A DNA stretch of 64,000 nt from Carboxylicivirga sp964602515 (GCA_964602515.1 CAZRRJ010000001.1:310001-374000), one strand, 5' to 3'. Shown: positions 17,526 to 26,818, counted from the first letter of the stretch. Numbers and translations are program-made. Notes: generated by a model not told the origin, from the sequence alone.

Positions 17526-18851
17526 ATGAATAGCGAGAATGAAGAAAAAAAGAAAGTGGTAAAGGTGCCAAAGGAACTTAGTCCACAGGAACTTCAGAGG
17601 CGGAAAAAGATGCTTGTCTATCCTTTATTTGTCCTGTTTTTCATTGCGGCAATGTGGCTCATTTTTGCCCCCTCATCAGACATGGAGCCAATACAAGTCA
17701 ATGGTTTTAATGCCGAACTACCTATTCCCAAAGACGAAGATATTATAGGTGATAAACGGGCGGCATACGAACAGGAAGCCATACGAAACAAGCAAAAGGA
17801 CAAGATGCGAAACTTACAGGACTTTGCTTTTATGCTTGGAGAAGAAGAAAAGCAGCAGGCAGGCAATAATGCCTTATCCGGTATTAACCCTGCGCTATCT
17901 GATGAGTCAGTTGGTATTACTAAAAAGAGGTATGTTCTTGCAGGTAATACCATCCAGTCGTCGGCGTATGCCTATAAAAATGTAAACCGACAGTTAAATG
18001 ACTGGCATGTGCAACCTTCAGGTAGCGTGGAGGACAAGACTCAAGTAAAATTGCAGGAGCGCATTGAAGAATTGGAGAAACAACTTACTGAAAAATCAGT
18101 TGCCGATGAGCAATTGGAACTGATTGAGAGATCGTATCAAATTGCGTCTAAGTATATGCCGGGCAATCAAGAAGGTGTTTCAGCCAACCTACTGCCAGGC
18201 ACGGATGCCACCATTGATTTAAAAGAGAAAGTTATTCCGAAACCAGTATCGCAAGTCCACCATAGCGAAGTCTCGTTGTTGTCGTCTCCAATGACAAACA
18301 ATGAGTTTTTGGAAGCCTACAGTAGGCCCCGAAACTTGGGCTTTATTACAGCAGCAGGCAATGAATCGAAAAGAGGCAAAAACAGCATAGGGGCTGCAGT
18401 TTACCAAACCGTAAGCATATCTGACGGGAAAGAGTTACGGCTCCGCTTACTGGAACCCATAAAAACAGGTAACATATTGATACCTGAAGGAACCATATTA
18501 ACGGGTGTCGCGAAGATTGGAGCAGAGCGTTTACACATAACCATTGCATCAATTCAGTATGCAAACAATCTAATACCTGTTGAAATGGAAGTGTATGATA
18601 TGGATGGTTTACAAGGTATATCCGTTCCAATATCAGACGAAATCAGTGCAGCAAAAGAGCTGGCTGCTAACATGGGAACGTCAATGGGCAGTAGTATTAC
18701 CATAACAGATGATGCAGGTTCTCAGTTGGCTGCTGATTTGGGACGGAGCGTTATTCAGGGGACATCACAGTTTTTTAGTAAAAAAATGAGAGAGGTAAAA
18801 GTAACGCTCAAATCGGGCTATCGGGTTTTACTTCTGCCCAAAGCTCAATAA
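17526..18851 (+). CDS. traM: Conjugation protein TraM (VirB10-like)
   Basis: A 441-residue protein: basic cytoplasmic N-terminus, one membrane helix (about 35-50, YPLFVLFFIAAMWLIF), a long periplasmic linker with a coiled-coil segment (KLQERIEELEKQLTEK), and a C-terminal beta domain containing LLEPIKTGNILIPEGTILTG, typical of VirB10-like core proteins of this family. It would bridge inner and outer membranes with TraN. Length is normal. Confidence 0.85.
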   Translation: MNSENEEKKKVVKVPKELSPQELQRRKKMLVYPLFVLFFIAAMWLIFAPSSDMEPIQVNGFNAELPIPKDEDIIGDKRAAYEQEAIRNKQKDKMRNLQDFAFMLGEEEKQQAGNNALSGINPALSDESVGITKKRYVLAGNTIQSSAYAYKNVNRQLNDWHVQPSGSVEDKTQVKLQERIEELEKQLTEKSVADEQLELIERSYQIASKYMPGNQEGVSANLLPGTDATIDLKEKVIPKPVSQVHHSEVSLLSSPMTNNEFLEAYSRPRNLGFITAAGNESKRGKNSIGAAVYQTVSISDGKELRLRLLEPIKTGNILIPEGTILTGVAKIGAERLHITIASIQYANNLIPVEMEVYDMDGLQGISVPISDEISAAKELAANMGTSMGSSITITDDAGSQLAADLGRSVIQGTSQFFSKKMREVKVTLKSGYRVLLLPKAQ

Positions 18852-18873
18852 TCAACAAAAGGGGCTTAAAGCT

Positions 18874-18892
18874 CCACCACTAAAAATCCAAA
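18874..18892 (+). repeat. 19-base direct repeat, copy 2 (before traN)
   Basis: Exact second copy of CCACCACTAAAAATCCAAA (first copy 11322-11340), here 29 bases before the traN start. It lies directly after a short self-complementary stretch GGGGCTTAAAGCTCC (18861-18875). Confidence 0.7.
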
Positions 18893-18921
18893 TAATAAGT
18901 AACAATTAAAACAATTTTAGT

Positions 18922-19869
18922 ATGAAACAATTGCTTTTAGTGCTCGCCATTATCGGGTGCACATTCACAGTAAAAGCTCAGGAAAAGAGCGTAGAAAAAC
19001 AGGAAAACGCCACGCCATCAAAGGGCGACTATTATCAGGGGCTTACAAGACCGCTGACCTTTAACCGAATGATACCGCCGTACGCTTTAGAGGTAACATT
19101 CAACAAAACCGTACATATTATTTTTCCCTCTGCCATCCGTTACGTGGATTTGGGGTCGGCCGACCTGCTGGCAGCCAAAGCCGACGGAACAGAAAACGTA
19201 CTGCGGGTAAAAGCAGCCCTGCGTGATTTTTCCCGGGAAAGTAATCTGGCTGTCATTACCGAAGATGGAGCGTATTATAGTTTCAATGTAAAATATGCTA
19301 ATGAGCCTCGAAAGCTATCGATAGAAATGACCGATTTTATTCATGATGGAGAAGCGGTTAACCGCCCCAATAATGCGATGGATATTTATATGAAAGAACT
19401 TGGTCAGGAGTCTCCTTTACTGGTTAGATTGATTATGAAATCCATCTACAAGAATAACAAGCGAGAGATAAAACACATCGGCTCTAAGCGTTTTGGTATC
19501 CAACATACCCTTAAAGGTATTTACACACACAATGGCTTGCTTTATTTTCATATGCAACTGAAAAACTCGTCTAGTGTACCATTTGATATTGATTACATAA
19601 CTTTCAAAATTATTGATAAGAAAGTGGCAAAACGAACAGCTATACAAGAGCAGGTCATAATGCCACTTCGTGCCCACAACAACCTGACGGTAATTGCAGG
19701 TAAAAAAACGGAACGCTGTGTGTTTACATTGCCAAAATTCACCATCCCAGATGATAAGCAGCTGGTTGTCGAACTGAACGAACAGGCGGGCGGCAGGCAT
19801 CAGCACTTCACAGTAGATAATGCTGATTTAGTGCGGGCTAAGGTTATTAACGAACTGAAAGTAAAATAA
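18922..19869 (+). CDS. traN: Conjugation protein TraN (DUF4138, VirB9-like)
   Basis: A 315-residue exported protein with a signal peptide ending in KAQ (about residue 20). The mature part starts with the family pattern LEVTFNKTVHIIFPSAIRYVDLGS, then DVLRVKAALRDFSRESNLAVIT-like strands, as in DUF4138. It is the VirB9-like partner of TraM in the outer membrane core. Two bases separate it from traO. Confidence 0.9.
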   Translation: MKQLLLVLAIIGCTFTVKAQEKSVEKQENATPSKGDYYQGLTRPLTFNRMIPPYALEVTFNKTVHIIFPSAIRYVDLGSADLLAAKADGTENVLRVKAALRDFSRESNLAVITEDGAYYSFNVKYANEPRKLSIEMTDFIHDGEAVNRPNNAMDIYMKELGQESPLLVRLIMKSIYKNNKREIKHIGSKRFGIQHTLKGIYTHNGLLYFHMQLKNSSSVPFDIDYITFKIIDKKVAKRTAIQEQVIMPLRAHNNLTVIAGKKTERCVFTLPKFTIPDDKQLVVELNEQAGGRHQHFTVDNADLVRAKVINELKVK

Positions 19870-19871
19870 CC

Positions 19872-20456
19872 ATGAGGCAGCTATCTTTTATAATGACAGT
19901 TGCGTTGTGCCTGGCTACTACAGACCAAATACAGGCACAACGTCAGTTGCCCGGAATGCAAGGCATTCAGTTATCCGGAGGTATGGTGGATGGATTTCAT
20001 TCATCTGACAAGACCGATGAATCAGGCTATTACTTTGGGGTGGCTCTGGCTACCTATGTAAACAGCGGAAATAAGTGGGTATTTGGAGCAGAGTATTTCA
20101 GCAAATATTACCCTTACAAGGAACAGAGAATACCTGTCAATCAGTTTACTGCTGAAGGAGCCTATTACCTGAATTTTCTTTCATCCGGTAATAAAGCCAT
20201 ACTGTTTTATTTGGGCGGCTCGGCATTGGTAGGCTATGCAACAAGTAATTGGGGCGAAAAGCTGCTTTTTGACGGGGCTACCCTGCAAAACAGGGATGCT
20301 TTTATCTATGGAGGGGCGGTTACCTTGCAAATGGATACTTACTTAAGCGACCAGGTGGTATTGCTTTTGAATGCCCGTGAACGCCTTCTTTGGGGCACAT
20401 CAACGGGGCATTTTCACTTCCAGATTGGAGTAGGTTTGAAATTCATCATCAATTAG
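19872..20456 (+). CDS. traO: Conjugation protein TraO
   Basis: A 194-residue exported protein: signal peptide (cleavage near AQRQ, residue 23), then alternating hydrophobic strands with a final aromatic-rich strand (HFHFQIGVGLKFIIN), suggesting an outer-membrane beta barrel. Position between traN and the traP/traQ slot fits TraO. Function in transfer unknown. Confidence 0.8.
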   Translation: MRQLSFIMTVALCLATTDQIQAQRQLPGMQGIQLSGGMVDGFHSSDKTDESGYYFGVALATYVNSGNKWVFGAEYFSKYYPYKEQRIPVNQFTAEGAYYLNFLSSGNKAILFYLGGSALVGYATSNWGEKLLFDGATLQNRDAFIYGGAVTLQMDTYLSDQVVLLLNARERLLWGTSTGHFHFQIGVGLKFIIN

Positions 20457-20460
20457 CGCT

Positions 20461-20931
20461 ATGAAAGAAAATGATGAATGGTACACACCTGTAGAATTGA
20501 TTCGCTCACTGGGGGAATTTGATTTAGACCCTGCTTCTTCGCATGAAGCCTTTGAATTGAACCAATCGGCAAAGACAATATATACGGCAAAAGAAAATGG
20601 ATTAATACAGCCCTGGCATGGTCGCATATGGCTGAATCCACCTTATTCCAATCCATTGCAACAGAATTTTCTGGTAAAGATGGCCGAACATAACCGGGGA
20701 ACCGCTTTGGTATTTTCAAAAATTGAAACAAAATGGTTTCATGACATTGTGTTCAGACATGCAACTGCTATAAAGTTTCTCTACAATCGAATCCGGTTTA
20801 TTAGGCATGACGGAACTGTTGGTACACAGCCGCGCAATGGCTCTATGCTGGTTGCCTATGGCGTAGAGGATGGTAAGATATTATCAGTCAATAAACTGAA
20901 AGGCAAATTTCTATTTCTGAAACAAAAATAA
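20461..20931 (+). CDS. Phage-type DNA N6-adenine methyltransferase
   Basis: A 156-residue Dam-like methyltransferase. It begins DEWYTPVELIRSLGEFDLDPASS and has the catalytic motif NPPYS at about residues 59-63 (the D/NPPY motif of N6-adenine methylases), followed by FLVKMAEHN and KFLYNRIRF, as in phage Dam proteins. No cognate nuclease gene is adjacent, so it is an orphan methylase that may protect the incoming element from host restriction. It sits in the traO-traQ interval where related elements carry the TraP primase. Confidence 0.85.
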   Translation: MKENDEWYTPVELIRSLGEFDLDPASSHEAFELNQSAKTIYTAKENGLIQPWHGRIWLNPPYSNPLQQNFLVKMAEHNRGTALVFSKIETKWFHDIVFRHATAIKFLYNRIRFIRHDGTVGTQPRNGSMLVAYGVEDGKILSVNKLKGKFLFLKQK

Positions 20932-21378
20932 ATGAGAACAATGAAAAATCCAATAATAGTTATAATAATCACTTTATCCTTAGGAATAATTAGCTCATGC
21001 ACCAGTGAACTGGATATACAACAGGTTTACACTTTTGAGCTGCAAACCTTGCCTGTTCCTAAAAAGTTGGTTAATGGCGAAACTGCTGTAATACGCTGTA
21101 GTCTGATAAAAGAAGGCAGTTATGATGATGCCCTATTTACTATTCGCTACTTTCAGCCTGACGGTAATGGTGAACTGAAAATGGATAATGGGACGGTACT
21201 GTTACCGAATGACAGATACCAACTGAAAAAAATAAGTTTCCGGTTGTACTACACCTCCAGGTGTGAAGAACAGCAGACTATTGACATTTATATTGAAGAC
21301 AATTTCGGTCAGGTAGTACAAAAAACATTTAGTTGGCAGAATAATGGAAATGGAGACGAAAATGAAGACTCCGAATAA
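20932..21378 (+). CDS. traQ: Conjugation protein TraQ (DUF3872)
   Basis: A 148-residue lipoprotein: hydrophobic N-terminus with lipobox GIISSC (Cys at about 23) and a beta-rich mature domain (DIQQVYTFELQTLPVPKKL...) typical of DUF3872. Its start codon follows the stop of the methylase gene with no gap, and it is the last tra gene. A strong hairpin terminator follows. Confidence 0.85.
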   Translation: MRTMKNPIIVIIITLSLGIISSCTSELDIQQVYTFELQTLPVPKKLVNGETAVIRCSLIKEGSYDDALFTIRYFQPDGNGELKMDNGTVLLPNDRYQLKKISFRLYYTSRCEEQQTIDIYIEDNFGQVVQKTFSWQNNGNGDENEDSE

Positions 21379-21405
21379 GAATTATTAAACCAGTCTACAT
21401 GAATT

Positions 21406-21437
21406 AAAATAGCCGGCAAGTACAAGCCGGCTATTTT
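21406..21437. terminator. Bidirectional terminator between traQ and radC
   Basis: AAAATAGCCGGC (21406-21417) pairs perfectly with GCCGGCTATTTT (21426-21437) across an 8-base loop, with A- and T-runs at the two ends. It serves both convergent genes. Confidence 0.9.
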
Positions 21438-21446
21438 TGTAATGGT

Positions 21447-21905
21447 TTATATATGACCATTATCTGCTAGTGAGTAATATGATTCACTGGTTACAATAAC
21501 ATGGTCCAAAACAGGCAGGTCAAGTAGTTTGCCTCCTTCGATAACTTTGTTGGTAAGCTTTAAATCCTGGGTACTTGCCTTTAAATTGCCGGATGGGTGG
21601 TTGTGTATCAGTATGATTGAGGCAGCCGAACATTTCAATGCTGTTTGAAATATTAACTTCACATCTACAACAACCCCTGACAAACCGCCTGTAAACAAGT
21701 TTGCTATTCCAAGAACGCGGTTTGCCCTTGATAACAGAAGTATTCTAAAAGACTCTTTAAAGTCGATATCCTCCAACCATAAGGGGTATACCAAATCGTA
21801 TACTTCTTTAGAACATTTAATCATTGGTTGTTCTGATACCTTTACTTTACGAGAGTATGACACCTTAATTTCATTTAGTGCAAATAAATTATTCATATTG
21901 TACAC
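21447..21905 (-). CDS. radC: RadC-like JAB-domain protein
   Basis: A 152-residue protein with the JAB/MPN metal motif ILIHNHPSGNLKASTQD (HxHPSG...S...D, about residues 99-115). It consists of little more than the JAB domain, as is usual for the RadC copies carried by mobile elements in this phylum. These are annotated as DNA repair proteins, but the molecular role is not established. It is convergent with the tra operon. Confidence 0.85.
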   Translation of the reverse strand: MYNMNNLFALNEIKVSYSRKVKVSEQPMIKCSKEVYDLVYPLWLEDIDFKESFRILLLSRANRVLGIANLFTGGLSGVVVDVKLIFQTALKCSAASIILIHNHPSGNLKASTQDLKLTNKVIEGGKLLDLPVLDHVIVTSESYYSLADNGHI

Positions 21906-21982
21906 CCATGCCTTTGGGATTTATTTTGGCAACCGGCACGCCATTAAATTTTGGCGTACCTCATTGAGCCGGATGGATTCTT

Positions 21983-22085
21983 GTCAAGGGTGCATGTCAG
22001 TTTGTTATGAAAAAGAAAAACAAACTGAACGCATCCGAAGGACGGCTGGCTTATGGCTATTCTTAAATAATCAGCCGCCCTTGAC
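21983..22085. other. Possible three-way-junction structured RNA or DNA element
   Basis: An outer stem GTCAAGGG/CCCTTGAC (21983-21990 and 22078-22085) encloses two hairpins: CAGTTTGTT/AACAAACTG (21998-22006 and 22019-22027) and CGGCTG/CAGCCG (22043-22048 and 22072-22077). All arms match exactly. The short reading frame running through this region resembles no protein I know. Strand and function are unknown. Confidence 0.45.
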
Positions 22086-22284
22086 TTTTCCAGATGGCGA
22101 TTAATAACTTTGGCAGGATTTAGTGGATGAAGCTAATCTTAAGAGTCGAAAAAGCAATAAATCTGAGGGCAATTGAATCCGCTTTTGTTTTATTTCAATT
22201 CAATTACAATCGTAGAATTGTTCAGGAAAATTACGCCATAAATTACACATCTTATAGCTTTGAATGGTGAAGAACATAATATTG

Positions 22285-22316
22285 ACTTTTCGATTTAAAA
22301 CCGAAAAGTTATTTTT
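22285..22316 (+). terminator. Hairpin with T-run upstream of the ATPase/HEPN cassette
   Basis: ACTTTTCG (22285-22292) pairs with CGAAAAGT (22302-22309), followed by TATTTTT. It could insulate the cassette from transcription further left or act as an attenuator in its leader. The rest of 22086-22439 is AT-rich with no gene seen. Confidence 0.5.
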
Positions 22317-22439
22317 AAAGTAATCCTTTATTATTTCAAGAGCTTACATTTTAGCAAGAATCATAGCGCTATTAAGGTTATTTAAATATATTTTTAAACC
22401 TTAGTTATACAATGTTTAATTCAAACTAACCTAGATTAA

Positions 22440-25400
22440 ATGGCTGAAGGTATTTTTTCAAAATTTGAAAGAGATGAGCTTAATAAAATAACTGCAAAAT
22501 CAATTTTAGAAAAATTGATGAATATTAGGCAGAATATTAATGTTGAATTTACAGCTAGAAGACTCATTTGGGAATTAATTCAAAATGCAAAGGATAATGC
22601 TAACCTGTGTAACGACCAGGAAGAGAAGGTGGATGTTTCGATTCAACTAAGGGAAAACGATTTTATATTTTCACATAACAAAGGGTATTTTACCAATGAA
22701 CATATTAGAGGGCTTATTAGAAAATACTCTTCAAGCGATAAAGACAGGGATGCAGAACAACTTGGACAAATATACAAGACAACCGGGCGATTTGGAACTG
22801 GTTTTATGACGACGCACTTATTGTCTGAAAAAGTTCAGATTGAAAGTTATTATAAGAATGAGGATAATACATTTAATCAATTTAGTTTTTGGCTTGACCG
22901 AACTGGTAGAGGAGAAAAAGATATTATTGAAGGAATAAATAATGCGTTTAATGAGGCTGAAACTAATATAAACTCCTCAAGTAAAGTCTCGTTGAGACCA
23001 TTTGATTATAAAACATCTTTTCTTTATCCACTAGAAGAAGTAAAGCTAAAACTTGCAGACATTGCTCTTGAAGAAGTTGAAAAAGGTGTGGCGTACACAT
23101 TAATTAATGTACCCGAGTTAAACTCTCTTAGTATTGATAGAGATATTTTTGGGGAAGAGAAGTTCCATATCATACAAGAAAAAACTATTGAGTTTGATGG
23201 TAAAGAATTCTACATCTATAATCTTATCTGTAATGATGAAAAAACAGATAAGTATTTTTTAGTTTTAAATGATGAAGAGTTAAGATTAATTATTCCAATT
23301 TCATTTACTGATGGTAAATACAACACTTTAAAATTGGATGACTCTGTCCCTAGACTTCATTTGGATTTTCCAATGATAGGAACCGAAGATTTAAATTTGC
23401 CTTTTGTCATTAATAGTTCATTATTTGAACCTACAGAACCAAGAGATGGAGTAAGCCTTTTAAATGATTCTGATAATATTGTTTCACAAAACAATTGCAA
23501 TGTCATAATCAGAGCTGTTAATTTATATGATACTTTTCTTTCATATATCGGAGAAAACAAGGATTGGTGTAATTTATGTAATTTAGCCAGAATCAGGTCT
23601 CCAAAAAAGCACACATGGATAGATTCAGAATGGTTTAACAGCACAGTCGTTAGTCAAATTAGAAAAAAGCTATTAATAACTCCTATTGTTGATGTTACTA
23701 ATGGAGATAGGGTTTCAATATGGAATGATTCTGAAGAGTGCCAGGTTTATTTCCCGAATGCCAATAAAGATAATATTAGAAACAAAATATGGGAATTATC
23801 TCAGAAGATGTTTCCAGGCTCAATACCTATTAAGGAGCATATTAAGGATTGGGATGATATTATTTGGAGTGGTTGTAAAAAGTTCTCGATAGAAAATCTG
23901 TCCGAAGAAATTGAATACAAAGAAAACACCGCAACTCTTTCTGATTCCATACGTGGTAATGACACCATATCATTTTTGAATGACTACTATGATTTGTTGA
24001 ACTTAGAACAGAAACATATTAAAGATATCTATGCAGATAAATATGCTGTTATTCCGAATCAGCTGGGAGCCTTTAAGAAAAGGTCAGAATTATACATTGA
24101 TGAGAATGTAGATGAAGAATTAAAAAATGCATGTTCTCTGATTAATGAAGATCCTCGTTCTTATTTGCTTCATAAAGATATACATACAGCTAGTAATATT
24201 GAGGGAATTGAGTCTTTGATAAAATATTATATAAAGAAGCAAAGTAATATCATTGAAGATATTAATAAGGCTTTAAAAGAAAAAAAAGGTGATAGTATTT
24301 CAAAGACTTGCGATTATTTAGCATCACTTTTTCATAACGAGAATAGCCCTCAAAGACGGTTAGATATATACAATTTTTCGAAGATTGTTTACCCGGATGA
24401 TTTTATTCAGAAGAGAGAGTTAAAATATTATGATGAAAAAATATGGGAAGAATCTGATAAAAAATCAGTTTTCTATATAGTATCCAAATTGTCAGAATCA
24501 GAATCAGTTACAAATGCGATTAACAACTTTAATTTTGAAAGTGAAGAAAGCTTTATGGGGTGGTTAAATTCTTTGGTAGCCTTTTTAATCCGTGAAGATT
24601 TTGGGAATAATTTGATTCGGGAAAAACATCCTATTTTGCCTAATCAGAATGGTCTTTTTAAAACAAAGGAAAAACTTTTCTTAGATAATGGGGATATAGG
24701 TGATACTCTAAAGGATATTTCATGTGAATTGGGGTATGATTACAGAGATGAGTTACTTGACACATCCATATTCTTGGAACTTCCTGAAAATAGGACATAT
24801 TCAATTGAAGATGTGGCTGATAAAATATCATCATTCGTAAAACCAATACTTAGGGATGTTGATAAAAGGAAAAAACATAAGGACATTTTAAAACGATTCT
24901 ATTTGTGGATGGATGATAATAAGTTCGAAGCAGAAAATTACTTTTCAGATTTGTATGAGAAAAAATTCTTATTCCTGGAAGATGACGATATTTCATTAAA
25001 TATGAAGAAGGCAACAGAGTTTGACCAATTAATGGAAGAGCATGGATTCAAAAATGTAAGTGAGCTGCGCAACCATTTATCTTCATTAAAGAATGATACA
25101 AACTCGAACACTGACACCACGGAGCCTGATAAGATCTTTATTACCAAAGAAACTTTAGTGAGCTTAGGTATTTCTTCGCAAGCTGAATTGGAGGAAGCTT
25201 TCAGCGACCCTCTTATTTCATCAAAGTTTCATCATACATCAACTGCAACAATAGAAATGTTTAACTACGCTCAGGATTTAATAAAGCGAGCCAAACAGAA
25301 TATAATTGAATTTTTGGAGAATCATCCTGAATACGACTGTAAAGATATGGAGGAAACAGCTCCCACAACATTAGCTGGGATTCTGAAAAATGGTGTTCCA

Positions 25401-25589
25401 ATACAAATCGTTACAAGACCATCAGACAATGGAGAAGTAATTGTTTATTATTCTTCTGAGAAAGATACCTTAGATTCTGATAACTCCGAATTATGGGTTG
25501 ATAATAATATAAATGCCCCTCATATTCTCACACTCGGAAGGATATTGAAAAGTACTGGAATTAACAGAATACCAATAAATATGAATTAG
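22440..25589 (+). CDS. Sacsin-like N-terminal GHKL (HSP90-type) ATPase, candidate defence protein
   Basis: A 1049-residue soluble protein. GHKL ATP-binding motifs are visible near the start: the N-box ELIQNAKD (45-52), a divergent G1 region HNKGYF (79-84) and the G2 glycine loop TTGRFGTGF (114-122). This matches the sacsin/HSP90-like ATPase family found in bacterial genomes. The middle 700 residues are helical and not recognised. The C-terminus (ELWVDNN...PHILTLGRILKSTGI) resembles a tail seen in other large GHKL proteins of unknown function. The gene is markedly AT-richer than the tra genes, suggesting separate acquisition. It is followed after one base by the AlbA_2-HEPN gene. A role as sensor or regulator of that partner in anti-phage defence is inference. 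Confidence 0.8.
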   Translation: MAEGIFSKFERDELNKITAKSILEKLMNIRQNINVEFTARRLIWELIQNAKDNANLCNDQEEKVDVSIQLRENDFIFSHNKGYFTNEHIRGLIRKYSSSDKDRDAEQLGQIYKTTGRFGTGFMTTHLLSEKVQIESYYKNEDNTFNQFSFWLDRTGRGEKDIIEGINNAFNEAETNINSSSKVSLRPFDYKTSFLYPLEEVKLKLADIALEEVEKGVAYTLINVPELNSLSIDRDIFGEEKFHIIQEKTIEFDGKEFYIYNLICNDEKTDKYFLVLNDEELRLIIPISFTDGKYNTLKLDDSVPRLHLDFPMIGTEDLNLPFVINSSLFEPTEPRDGVSLLNDSDNIVSQNNCNVIIRAVNLYDTFLSYIGENKDWCNLCNLARIRSPKKHTWIDSEWFNSTVVSQIRKKLLITPIVDVTNGDRVSIWNDSEECQVYFPNANKDNIRNKIWELSQKMFPGSIPIKEHIKDWDDIIWSGCKKFSIENLSEEIEYKENTATLSDSIRGNDTISFLNDYYDLLNLEQKHIKDIYADKYAVIPNQLGAFKKRSELYIDENVDEELKNACSLINEDPRSYLLHKDIHTASNIEGIESLIKYYIKKQSNIIEDINKALKEKKGDSISKTCDYLASLFHNENSPQRRLDIYNFSKIVYPDDFIQKRELKYYDEKIWEESDKKSVFYIVSKLSESESVTNAINNFNFESEESFMGWLNSLVAFLIREDFGNNLIREKHPILPNQNGLFKTKEKLFLDNGDIGDTLKDISCELGYDYRDELLDTSIFLELPENRTYSIEDVADKISSFVKPILRDVDKRKKHKDILKRFYLWMDDNKFEAENYFSDLYEKKFLFLEDDDISLNMKKATEFDQLMEEHGFKNVSELRNHLSSLKNDTNSNTDTTEPDKIFITKETLVSLGISSQAELEEAFSDPLISSKFHHTSTATIEMFNYAQDLIKRAKQNIIEFLENHPEYDCKDMEETAPTTLAGILKNGVPIQIVTRPSDNGEVIVYYSSEKDTLDSDNSELWVDNNINAPHILTLGRILKSTGINRIPINMN

Positions 25590-25590
25590 T

Positions 25591-26664
25591 ATGACCCTAC
25601 AGGAACAAATATCTTCGGTTATTTTAAAGCCTGAGAGTGAAACATTAGAATATGAGGCAGTTTTACCTCCTTCCAAAATAATAGCTCAGATTGTTTGCTC
25701 TTTTGCCAATAAAAATGGAGGCTTATTAATTTTAGGTGTTACAGAAATAGGAGGTTTAAAGGTATCAGGATTAAGCGAAGATTTTAGAGCAATGTCCATA
25801 ACACATAAAGCCATAGACTTATTGTCTCCAAAGCCGAATGTGGATTATGGATATGTTGAGTATAATGATAAAAAGCTCTTCGCTATAAAAACGAATAAGT
25901 CAAAAGACACTATTTCTGTTGAAGGAAAAGTATATTCCAGAGAAGGAAATAAATCGATTTTATTAAATCCTACCACGAATGTATTTCAAGAAGGAGGATA
26001 CAGTCGAGTTGCGACTATTAGTGCAAAATTGGATGGATTGAATATAAATACAACTGATTCAAAACATAAGTTAATAGAACACTACCAGGGTATATTAAAG
26101 CTAATTGATAATCTGAAAATCATTTTATATCCTCAGTCGGCTAATATTTCGACTTCAATAAAAGAAGGTAAAATTCTGTCAAGAATAATATTCTCTTCAA
26201 TAGTGGATAATTTCGAAACCTATTTATCGGGAATCTTATATGAAATCTATTTAGCAAAACCAGACACTTTGAAATCTGAACAGATGGTTAAAGTTGAAGA
26301 TGTTCTAAACTGCTCAGATATACAAGAGTTTATAATATTCTTGGCTAATCAGAAGATCGGAAAGCTCCAAAAGGGCAGTGTAAAAGGTTTTATAAAAGAC
26401 AACAAACAAATTAAAGATTTAAATGCAATTACGCCTTCAAGCATTGTCGATATTGATAAGATATTACAGATAAGGCATCTATATTCTCATCGAAATGGAA
26501 TTGTAGATGAGAAATTCCTAAAGTATTTTACTACTGGTTTTTCCATTGGAGATAATCATTTGATGAGCATTGATGATATTTTAGATAAGTTGGAGTATTT
26601 ATCAGGGATAGTGGATAAGATTGACAACGCAGCGATTTCAAAATACTCTTTATCTGCATTGTAG
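25591..26664 (+). CDS. AlbA_2 (Schlafen-type) domain protein with HEPN-like C-terminus
   Basis: A 357-residue protein. Residues about 8-125 form an AlbA_2 domain: SETLEYEAVLPPSKIIAQIV, then CSFANKNGGLLILGVTE, then YVEYNDKKLFAIKTNKSK and VYSREGNKS. The C-terminal part (about 150-357) is helical and contains RHLYSH (295-300) followed by RNGIVDEKF; this fits the Rx4-6H motif of HEPN ribonucleases and the nearby wording RNGIVD common in HEPN-type proteins. It starts one base after the ATPase gene (TAGTATG), so the two are very likely translationally coupled. A toxin-like RNase effector held by the ATPase is plausible but unproven. Confidence 0.75.
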   Translation: MTLQEQISSVILKPESETLEYEAVLPPSKIIAQIVCSFANKNGGLLILGVTEIGGLKVSGLSEDFRAMSITHKAIDLLSPKPNVDYGYVEYNDKKLFAIKTNKSKDTISVEGKVYSREGNKSILLNPTTNVFQEGGYSRVATISAKLDGLNINTTDSKHKLIEHYQGILKLIDNLKIILYPQSANISTSIKEGKILSRIIFSSIVDNFETYLSGILYEIYLAKPDTLKSEQMVKVEDVLNCSDIQEFIIFLANQKIGKLQKGSVKGFIKDNKQIKDLNAITPSSIVDIDKILQIRHLYSHRNGIVDEKFLKYFTTGFSIGDNHLMSIDDILDKLEYLSGIVDKIDNAAISKYSLSAL

Positions 26665-26818
26665 TCATTGTATATAAGACAATTTTTGAAATAACTTTAT
26701 TCTTAATTTTAAAAAATGATTTTATATAGACGATAACACGAATTGTCATTAAAACTATATCCAGCAAGGCAATGGTGAAATTTTCAATTGTCATAGAGTG
26801 TAATCTTTAGGGCTTTTT

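Noticed and set aside
21898..22104. 68-codon reading frame through the three-way-junction-like element
   Set aside because: Low-complexity and basic, no family resemblance, and it overlaps exact inverted repeats.
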